DNA of 64,000 nucleotides from Gluconobacter albidus (GTDB lineage Bacteria > Pseudomonadota > Alphaproteobacteria > Acetobacterales > Acetobacteraceae): positions 1 through 64,000 of the forward strand of contig NZ_BEWL01000012.1 in the NCBI RefSeq assembly GCF_002723915.1, read 5' to 3'. The notes beneath the pieces are model-generated. The model did not search any database and had not been told where the DNA came from. It was given only the letters and a program-made list of their open reading frames with translations. The position numbers and the translations under genes are program-made. This document shows, one piece after another, positions 58,610-64,000 of the stretch (position 1 is the first letter of the stretch; the number at the start of each line of letters is the position of its first letter).

Positions 58610-58891
58610 CTAGTAGGATGTCAGCCTGAAGCCGGCGCCGATTGGGGCCATGACTTCACACTGGACCAGCTCACGGACAGCCGGCCCGACAGCCGCCACA
58701 TCCGCCGCCAGGTAGCGGGCGAAATCCTCGATGGTCAGACCGCTTTTTCCAGGTGCGCGCACCGCAGGCACGACGTCACCGACATCTGCCAGACCAAGCC
58801 AGACAGAACGCGCCGCCAGAGACAGCGTCGTCCAACGCACGTCGGACATAATGCTCCGCGCATGCTTCCCCGGCCGCTCGCGACGCGCCAT
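58610..58891 (-). CDS. small phage replication-region protein (winged-helix-like)
   Basis: The 93-residue protein has WTTLSLAARSVWLGLADV, which resembles the N-terminal winged-helix segment of phage replication proteins. It lies between the helicase and the O-like gene, 3 bases after the helicase stop. It may be a DnaT- or O-related helper. The call is tentative. Confidence 0.65.
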   Translation of the reverse strand: MARRERPGKHARSIMSDVRWTTLSLAARSVWLGLADVGDVVPAVRAPGKSGLTIEDFARYLAADVAAVGPAVRELVQCEVMAPIGAGFRLTSY

Positions 58892-58894
58892 GAC

Positions 58895-60436
58895 CTATGC
58901 TCCGCGCTGCACGGTCCAAGCACGCGCGCGAGGATCTTCTCCGGCATCCCTGAACCAAGTGGTGAAATCGTCATACCAGACCGGACAGACACCCGTTGGG
59001 CCATGTCGGTTTTTGGCTACCAGGAGCATGCCGCGCCCTTCCTGCTGACGGACCTGTTCCTCCAGCTCCAGGCTGCGATCATTGAACTGATCCTCTGTCT
59101 CCCGGTCTCGCTTGGCCAGACTGGCGAGCTGTTTCTTCAGATGGAGATGCCTTCGGTGGATCAGGCAGATTACGTCCGCGTCCTGTTCCAGGGCGCCGGT
59201 ATCCCGGAGGTGATCAGACTCTGGCGTCTTGTCTTCCTTGTCTTCCGATTTCCGGTTCAGCTGAGCGAGCACGATCATCGGAACATCCAGCTCTTTCGCC
59301 AGCGTCTTGAGTTCATTGCTGATTTCCGTGGTTTCTTCGTATCGACCACGCCCGCGAACCGCAGCAGATCCGCGCATCAGCTGGAAGTAATCCAAAACGA
59401 TGAAATCGAGGCCGCGCTTTGAGCGCTTCATACGGCGCGCACGGGACCGAAGCTGTGAGATCGTCAGTCCAGGACGTGTGTCGATTTCTAGCTGGATATG
59501 GAAGAATTCATCGACGGCGTTCTCGTATTCTTTCCATTGCCAGTCTTCCAGTGGCGGCTGGCTGCCTGTTTCCACATCGGGACCGATATCCCACCGAAGG
59601 CCATTGAAGATCGACCGCAGGTTTAGTCCCGTCCGCGCCGATGCCGCGCGGCCTGCTACTTGCTTGGCCAACATCTCGCCAGACCAGAACAGCCCTCGCT
59701 TTCCAGAGGCCGCCAATGGGAGCGCAATTCCCAGACCGAGAGATGTCTTGCCGACAGCTGGACGAGCACCCAAGATATAGAGATTGCCATTCGTCAGGCC
59801 GCCCGTGAGACGATCAAGCGACTTGTAACCCCAGGACAATCCAGCCAGGCCACCACCACGCTCCAGCGCTTCACGAGCCGAAAGAATAGCCTCGCAGCCG
59901 GCGTCAAACAGAGAGACGTTCGGCTGGCTTTCCGACATACCCATGGCGATACTGAGCAGCCTTGCTTCATGGCCCTCAACAATGTCCTCGGCCCGTTCAT
60001 CTTCCGGCCGGCAACAGAGATCCGCTGTCCGCTGACACAGCGCCATCAGCCGGCGACGCATCGCGGCATCGCGGATCTCACGCGCATAGTCGAATGCCAT
60101 TCTGGGACTGGCATAAGCCGTCAGCAGCTTGGCGAAATACTCTTTCGGGTTTGTCTTGCCCCAGACCAGCTCATCCGGGTGCTCGAAATGCCGGATGATT
60201 GTCAGGGGATCGACGTTGCGGCTTTCGTTGTAAATGAGAAGGGCCTTCTCATAGATCTGTCCATTGACCGGATCTGCGAAATGGTCCGGATGCAGGATCT
60301 CTTCAACGGTTTCGAGCACCTTCTTGGAGTCCACCAGGATGCAACCGAGAAGCCCATGCTCAGCAGCAATGTTCTGCGGCACCGAGCGCAAAGCGCCACC
60401 GAACAGGCCGGGATCAACGGGTTTATGAATATTCAC
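58895..60436 (-). CDS. dnaB: replicative DNA helicase, DnaB-type
   Basis: The 513-residue hexameric helicase has an N-terminal DnaB domain (AAEHGLLGCILVD, about 24-36) and a RecA-like C-terminal domain with Walker A GARPAVGKTS (223-232) and the YFQLMRGSA region. Phage use it to load replication at their origin. ATG 60436 overlaps the stop of the tandem-HTH gene. The C terminus has a moderately variable tail. Confidence 0.93.
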   Translation of the reverse strand: MNIHKPVDPGLFGGALRSVPQNIAAEHGLLGCILVDSKKVLETVEEILHPDHFADPVNGQIYEKALLIYNESRNVDPLTIIRHFEHPDELVWGKTNPKEYFAKLLTAYASPRMAFDYAREIRDAAMRRRLMALCQRTADLCCRPEDERAEDIVEGHEARLLSIAMGMSESQPNVSLFDAGCEAILSAREALERGGGLAGLSWGYKSLDRLTGGLTNGNLYILGARPAVGKTSLGLGIALPLAASGKRGLFWSGEMLAKQVAGRAASARTGLNLRSIFNGLRWDIGPDVETGSQPPLEDWQWKEYENAVDEFFHIQLEIDTRPGLTISQLRSRARRMKRSKRGLDFIVLDYFQLMRGSAAVRGRGRYEETTEISNELKTLAKELDVPMIVLAQLNRKSEDKEDKTPESDHLRDTGALEQDADVICLIHRRHLHLKKQLASLAKRDRETEDQFNDRSLELEEQVRQQEGRGMLLVAKNRHGPTGVCPVWYDDFTTWFRDAGEDPRARAWTVQRGA

Positions 60437-60870
60437 GCGGAAACACTCCCGACAACACGTCGGCGGAAGCGCGTCAGACGCGCATATCCCACAGCCTGGA
60501 CCAGAGCGTCCGAGGCGCGACGGTTGTCGTTCAGGTAATTGGAGACGCTGCCAATCGGCAGGCGATGACGGGCACAGAAGGACGTCAGACCGCCTGACTG
60601 GCGGATCTGATTATTCACTTCCGTAAAAAACTGCATGCTCGTGAGTAGCGGCGCATGGATGCCGCCACGCAGCGGGCGATATCTCGGGAAACGGTCAAAA
60701 CCGATTGCGGCCAGAAATTCCTTAGAGGGATCGCGCCGGGAATGACGGACATGCGAGACGGTCGTATGCGACACGCCGCGCTGTTCCGCGTACCGGCTCT
60801 GGCCACCGGCTGCCGCGATATCTTTATTCAATTCTGACAAAAACTGGAAAGGATCGAGCAGATCAGACAC
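60433..60870 (-). CDS. DNA-binding protein with two tandem HTH domains
   Basis: GTG 60870 (overlapping the upstream stop) gives 145 residues. Residues 9-64 and 80-136 are an internal duplication: each has QF...E.N..I...GG, a helix-turn-helix with VS at the turn, and R..R.R at the end. The likely role is DNA binding as a pseudo-dimer, maybe early regulation. The overlap with dnaB (ATGA) suggests coupling. Longer frames to 60933 lack a ribosome-binding site. Confidence 0.72.
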   Translation of the reverse strand: MSDLLDPFQFLSELNKDIAAAGGQSRYAEQRGVSHTTVSHVRHSRRDPSKEFLAAIGFDRFPRYRPLRGGIHAPLLTSMQFFTEVNNQIRQSGGLTSFCARHRLPIGSVSNYLNDNRRASDALVQAVGYARLTRFRRRVVGSVSA

Positions 60871-61096
60871 GCACGATCTCCAGGCACGCGCCGGCTGGCA
60901 GCGGACGGCGACGCTCGCCGGAACGCGACGCACTCACGGCACGACGGCGCGGAAGATCTAGCCGGCTGATCAGAGACGAAACGCTGCGAGGCGAAACGCC
61001 GACATGAGCCGCGATCGCCTTGACGGAAGATCCGCCTGCATGGAGCTTGCGGACAGCAGGCGCGATCCGTTCATAGTCGAGTGACGGGCGCGCCAT
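60863..61096 (-). CDS. small HTH protein
   Basis: The 77-residue protein has a central helix-turn-helix SVKAIAAHVGVSPRSVSSLISRL (about 19-41) like that of resolvase and LuxR-type DNA readers. It has a basic tail. Its start overlaps the stop of the preceding gene by one base (TGATG). Likely an early regulator; target unknown. Confidence 0.65.
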   Translation of the reverse strand: MARPSLDYERIAPAVRKLHAGGSSVKAIAAHVGVSPRSVSSLISRLDLPRRRAVSASRSGERRRPLPAGACLEIVRV

Positions 61097-61542
61097 CAGT
61101 GGGACACTCCCTGCGCCTTGGCATGCACGACCTGGAGCGCATGGGTCACAACCCGCTGGAGCTTTGCCAGATCCCGCGAAAGGTCGGCCGCTTCATCAGG
61201 CATGATGATGCCATCCGCCAGAACACGGATCGTCGTGGCCATGGTCAGGCCAGCATTGCAGGCAACACCTTCCATGATCTCCGCCACGTCACCATGACCC
61301 AGGTGGAGCGGGGTCAGCGTGTAGCCTGCCGCATGGGCCATCGCGCCGAGGATCAGCGGCTCTTGGGCAAACTCATCCAGGACAATCGCGACATCCACAG
61401 GCACGACGGCCGGATAGTTGCGGCTCTGATATTCCGAGAGCTGCGAACGGCCGACGCGAACAACAGATGCCGCCGCGTCAATGCTGCCGATCCGGTTGAT
61501 TGCGGCCTGCGTGGCCGTTTTGATCGACGCGACAGTATTCAT
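61096..61542 (-). CDS. CII-like phage regulatory protein candidate
   Basis: The 148-residue helical protein has an N-terminal part with a VVRVGRSQLSEYQSRNY helix-turn-helix-like stretch (about 26-42). Size and place (second to third after Cro) match CII-type or CP76-type phage regulators. Its start overlaps the upstream stop (ATGA). No strong motif supports a specific family. Confidence 0.55.
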   Translation of the reverse strand: MNTVASIKTATQAAINRIGSIDAAASVVRVGRSQLSEYQSRNYPAVVPVDVAIVLDEFAQEPLILGAMAHAAGYTLTPLHLGHGDVAEIMEGVACNAGLTMATTIRVLADGIIMPDEAADLSRDLAKLQRVVTHALQVVHAKAQGVSH

Positions 61543-62087
61543 ACGTCACCACCAGTCGCGGCCGAGGAATGTTCACCCCGGCCGCTATCGTCCATCCTGC
61601 GTTTTCCACAACCAACAGGAGACGATTCTTGAAACAGAAAATTGAAGAACTGGAAGATCGCGTTCGCAAGCTTGAACAGGCGCTTGAGAAAGTGAAGAAA
61701 TTTGTAAAAATGCCGAAAGATACTTCTGATGAAGAGCTGAAATACGACGGGATGTAAAACATCATTCAGGTCGTAAATCAGATCCCGCATCTGCCAGGAC
61801 GAGGTCAGCTTGAACTTGTCCTGGGAGAACGCGATCTTTACCGCCGTGACATTCCGATCATGGCGCATCTTTTCGCGTTCAATCTTGCGCCAGGTACGCA
61901 GATACAGAACGGTCGAGATCAAACAGACAACTGACCCCGAGCTGCCAGTCTGGATTTCTGAGAGTGATTTCAGAACCTGCCGATAGTCGTCCTCATACTG
62001 ATTGCCTTGGAATGCCTTACTCCGGACACCATCCGGGTGACGGGCGCGCAGACGCAGTTTACGGATGACCGCATGGATGATTTTCAT
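61539..62087 (-). CDS. hypothetical protein between Cro-like and CII-like genes
   Basis: The 182-residue frame is bracketed by ATGA overlaps at both ends, which supports it. Residues 1-115 look protein-like, with a hydrophobic stretch (CLISTVLYLRTW). The last third is Phe/Leu-rich and antisense to a small plus-strand coiled-coil frame, so its 3' part may not be under protein selection. Function unknown. Confidence 0.55.
   Translation of the reverse strand: MKIIHAVIRKLRLRARHPDGVRSKAFQGNQYEDDYRQVLKSLSEIQTGSSGSVVCLISTVLYLRTWRKIEREKMRHDRNVTAVKIAFSQDKFKLTSSWQMRDLIYDLNDVLHPVVFQLFIRSIFRHFYKFLHFLKRLFKLANAIFQFFNFLFQESSPVGCGKRRMDDSGRGEHSSAATGGDV
61629..61757 (+). CDS. possible 42-residue coiled-coil protein, antisense to neighbour
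   Basis: TTG 61629 has a nearby aggag element. The frame encodes a strong Lys/Glu/Leu heptad coil (KIEELEDRVRKLEQALEKV). It is entirely antisense to the 182-residue frame on the minus strand. Only one of the two is likely to be under protein selection. Confidence 0.3.
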   Translation: MKQKIEELEDRVRKLEQALEKVKKFVKMPKDTSDEELKYDGM

Positions 62088-62287
62088 GCTGCTTTCTCCA
62101 CTTCACCGCACTCCTGCAACGCTTGGATTAGGCGCCCAACCACCGCGAGTGTCGGAGAAGTTTCTCCGGCTTTCCAGCGAGTGAAAGTGCTTCGAGCTAC
62201 CTGAGCCCTCCGACACAGATCACCAATCGCAATGCCCCTTTCGCGGGCATCGCTTTCGATATCAGCAGGAGACGGAAGATTTTTCAT
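62084..62287 (-). CDS. Cro-like repressor
   Basis: The 67-residue protein has a helix-turn-helix at about 21-47 (IGDLCRRAQVARSTFTRWKAG). It is divergent from the CI-type repressor, with shared operators between. The candidate -10 box CATAAT (62299-62294) ends 6 bases before the ATG, so the transcript would be leaderless. A longer frame to 62527 would run over the operators and is rejected. Confidence 0.82.
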   Translation of the reverse strand: MKNLPSPADIESDARERGIAIGDLCRRAQVARSTFTRWKAGETSPTLAVVGRLIQALQECGEVEKAA

Positions 62288-62293
62288 ACGTCC

Positions 62294-62370
62294 ATTATGC
62301 GCAATAATGCAAACATAACAAGCGCAATTTTGCGCAGGGATTTCAATCTCACGATGTGCGAAAATGCGCA
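62294..62370. promoter_or_regulatory. divergent operator/promoter region of the lysogeny switch
   Basis: Three sites of the GCGCA-N4-TGCGC family lie here: 62299-62312 (right half degenerate), 62322-62335 (perfect halves) and 62356-62369 (left half degenerate). The Cro-side promoter is TTGTTA (62321-62316) and CATAAT (62299-62294), 16 bp apart, with the first operator in the spacer. The third operator ends two bases before the repressor ATG. Confidence 0.75.
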
Positions 62371-62371
62371 T

Positions 62372-63076
62372 ATGAGCAGCGTTAATGATTCTGTCCGGTC
62401 CAGCCAGCAGGCTTACATTCGAGCTATCAGAGATCGAACTGGAAAATCCTTCTCTGATATCGCTCGTAGTGTCGGCGTTGCACCGAGTACTATTGTGCGC
62501 TTCATGAATGACGGAAGTGCCAGTCATAGTCTTAGCGCGACCACGATGGCACGCTTAGAAAAAGAATTTGGCGCTTCAGGACATCAAGATGTTCGCTTAG
62601 TGCCTTCCAACTCGTGTGAATTAGTGCCCATGGTTGGAAAAATACAAGCTGGAGTTTGGCAATCTGGCGACATGTTCTCACAGGAAGGCTATTCCGAATA
62701 TATATCAATTACCCCAGATGATAGATATCCCGGCATAAAACGATGGGCTTTTAGAGTTCAGGGAGACTCTATGGACCTCTTATATCCGTCCGGAACCATC
62801 GTTATTGCAATTTCATACTGCGATATTGCGCGGCCGCCGAAAACTGGAGACAAGGTGATTGCCATACGGCAGGAAAATGGCCTCGAAGAAGCGACCCTGA
62901 AAGAAATAGAGATTAAAGATGACGGGCGCGTTGTTTTGTGGCCCAGGAGTACAAACCCTGAATTCTCACAGGCCATAGTCATTCCTCCATCTGGAGTAAA
63001 TCCGTTTCCGGATCACGGATGCAACGAGGAGTACAGAATATCTGGAATGGTAATTCAAAGCATACGCAGGGAATGA
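62372..63076 (+). CDS. LexA/CI-type self-cleaving phage repressor
   Basis: The 234-residue protein has an N-terminal HTH (SFSDIARSVGVAPSTIVRFM, about 26-45) and a C-terminal S24 peptidase domain. Cleavage site A93-G94, nucleophile S133 (QGDSMD) and general-base K161 (GDKV) are all present, so it should be inactivated by RecA during the SOS response. Starts at 62354 or 62297 would run over the operators. The stop overlaps the next gene (ATGA), so the two are co-expressed in lysogens. Confidence 0.9.
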   Translation: MSSVNDSVRSSQQAYIRAIRDRTGKSFSDIARSVGVAPSTIVRFMNDGSASHSLSATTMARLEKEFGASGHQDVRLVPSNSCELVPMVGKIQAGVWQSGDMFSQEGYSEYISITPDDRYPGIKRWAFRVQGDSMDLLYPSGTIVIAISYCDIARPPKTGDKVIAIRQENGLEEATLKEIEIKDDGRVVLWPRSTNPEFSQAIVIPPSGVNPFPDHGCNEEYRISGMVIQSIRRE

Positions 63077-63906
63077 TGATAAAGTCGTTAATTGCATGTG
63101 CATTTTTAATGATGCCAATAGTAGCTTATTCTGATGATCTTTCCAAAGTTCATATAAATGGAAAAACTTTTGGTGTTTACGGAAATTACAACCAAGGGTT
63201 CGCATACACATTTAATGGACATGCATTCACGCCCGATGATTATTCGTTCTCTTCAAAAATCTTTAAGATAATTGAGGGCGACGGCAAGACTTATGTAATC
63301 ACTGTCGACCAAGATGATGGCTCGGCATCTGCACCTCAATACCGGGCATTCGATGTTACGGGAGATGCTTTTATCCCAAGCGCGCTTATTGGCCAGGGGA
63401 TTGGCGACCATCTTGACGGCGCCTGGTCTGTTATAGGGGGAGATGCTGTTGCAACGATTCAAAAGGACGACGGCAGCTCTGCCACTACATTTCACATTCG
63501 CGATGGTCTTGTTCATATCCTGACACAAGGCAGGGACAATAGCTTATCAGGCCCGTCAACACCTCCGGGCGGGGATTACGCGGCCTTTGTCGCTGGTATG
63601 CGTCTTAAAGAAGCGTTTCATTCTAAGGCTATCAATCCAATCTTGAGGAAAGCGTTCCCAGAGCCTGTTTATTCTGATGTATTCAAGTTGGCAGAAGAAG
63701 ATTTCGGCAGTGCATTCCAAGCGGGAAATCAGGGCAGTTTCGCGTTCCTTAGCCAGCCTCACGACTCTCGCGACCGTTATATCGCAATCGCAATTCAACC
63801 AAATGGCACTGCGGTGGCTATCTTCTCTTCCAATGGACATCACGAAGTCACCTATGGAAATCCAGATCCTTTAATCAAAATGAGATTGCAACGCGAAATC
63901 CCTTGA
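63073..63906 (+). CDS. exported lysogen protein with Ivy-like C-terminal region
   Basis: A signal peptide (about 1-20) precedes a 257-residue periplasmic protein. Residues 21-165 are beta-rich and unrecognised. The last ~95 residues align by eye with the chromosomal Ivy gene of this window: SQPHDS (227-232) sits where Ivy has CRQHDC, followed by an AIAIQPNGTAVAIF strand and YGNPDP (261-266) in place of FLGEPD. Both loop cysteines are serines. It overlaps the repressor stop by four bases and is followed by operator copies. Confidence 0.65.
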   Translation: MMIKSLIACAFLMMPIVAYSDDLSKVHINGKTFGVYGNYNQGFAYTFNGHAFTPDDYSFSSKIFKIIEGDGKTYVITVDQDDGSASAPQYRAFDVTGDAFIPSALIGQGIGDHLDGAWSVIGGDAVATIQKDDGSSATTFHIRDGLVHILTQGRDNSLSGPSTPPGGDYAAFVAGMRLKEAFHSKAINPILRKAFPEPVYSDVFKLAEEDFGSAFQAGNQGSFAFLSQPHDSRDRYIAIAIQPNGTAVAIFSSNGHHEVTYGNPDPLIKMRLQREIP

Positions 63907-63946
63907 TGCGCATTTTTGCGCTTGATCTAAATTAGCATTTTTGCGC
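63907..63946. promoter_or_regulatory. second cluster of repressor-type operators
   Basis: GCGCA-tttt-TGCGC is at 63908-63921 (perfect halves) and TAGCA-tttt-TGCGC at 63933-63946. They are 25 bp apart, match those between cro and cI, and probably control genes to the right of the window. Confidence 0.7.
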
Positions 63947-63951
63947 AAAGT

Positions 63952-63978
63952 CTCTCCATTGCCACCCGCGATGGAGAG
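63952..63978. terminator. 8-bp hairpin after the operators
   Basis: CTCTCCAT (63952-63959) pairs with ATGGAGAG (63971-63978) around an 11-base loop. A short GTTTCC follows. It may end the repressor operon, but the T-run is poor. Confidence 0.4.
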
Positions 63979-64000
63979 TTTCCGTGTCGCACATTCAAGC

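Larger units (their letters stand above)
29314..64000. mobile_element. temperate siphophage-type prophage, right end outside window
   Basis: From the broken tRNA-Arg onward the gene content is that of a temperate long-tailed phage. It has HK97-type head genes, a tail chaperone frameshift, a tape measure, fibres, a lysozyme, replication genes and a Cro/CI-type switch. Nearly all late genes are on the minus strand, giving a lambda-like order read right to left. Integrase, excisionase and attR are not in the window, so the element is longer than 34.6 kb. Nothing seen in the head, tail, replication or switch genes is broken, so the prophage may be functional. Confidence 0.95.

Overview
The window joins a bacterial chromosome segment (1 to about 29,310) to the greater part of an integrated temperate siphophage (about 29,314 to beyond 64,000). 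The chromosome is GC-rich and carries an alphaproteobacterial cell-wall and division cluster in the order mraZ-rsmH-ftsL-ftsI-murE-murF-mraY-murD-ftsW-murG-murC-murB-ddl-ftsQ-ftsA-ftsZ-lpxC-bamD-recN-ligA. Gene order, protein style and base composition suggest an acetic acid bacterium (Acetobacteraceae, probably Gluconobacter or a close relative). The genus is inferred from general knowledge and was not checked by a search.

Chromosomal part. A partial alpha/beta-hydrolase gene leaves the window on the minus strand. It is followed by the RNase P RNA gene (rnpB) and then by the 25 kb dcw operon on the plus strand. That operon starts at a promoter overlaid by three TCCCA repeats of 10 bp period, which look like the MraZ autoregulation site. 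Most dcw genes overlap by 1 to 4 bases, so they are probably translationally coupled. Together they make UDP-MurNAc-pentapeptide, lipid I and lipid II, then the septal synthase (FtsW/FtsI) and the FtsQ/L/A/Z divisome. Lipid A synthesis (lpxC), outer-membrane assembly (bamD) and DNA repair and ligation (recN, ligA) follow. A CNNM/CorC-type membrane protein, a nicotinamidase and an Ivy-type lysozyme inhibitor end the chromosomal part.

Prophage. The left junction is the 3' half of a minus-strand tRNA-Arg(UCU), cut at the anticodon loop (attL). Next comes an AT-rich accessory stretch with two orphan genes. A long minus-strand late block follows. Read in its own direction it runs: HNH endonuclease, small and large terminase, portal, S49 protease, HK97-type capsid, connectors, tail terminator, tail tube, tail chaperone with a GGGAAAC -1 frameshift, a 1556-residue tape measure with a transglycosylase domain, tip proteins, fibre and spike proteins, and lysis genes. 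A plus-strand cation/proton antiporter gene sits inside this block as a likely moron. Upstream of the HNH gene lie replication genes (an O-like protein and a DnaB helicase), several small DNA-binding proteins, a Cro-like gene and a divergent LexA/CI-type repressor. The repressor is followed, with a 4-base overlap, by an exported protein. Integrase and attR must lie to the right of the window.

Most notable observations. (1) The repressor-coupled exported protein has a C-terminal region resembling Ivy lysozyme inhibitors, in which the two loop cysteines are replaced by serines; a lysogen-expressed lysozyme or transglycosylase inhibitor could act in superinfection exclusion. (2) A family of GCGCA-N4-TGCGC operators lies on both sides of the repressor operon. 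(3) Four terminator-like hairpins, each ending in the same T7-ATG string, sit just upstream of phage genes. (4) An AT-rich repeat island inside the O-like gene may be the phage replication origin.
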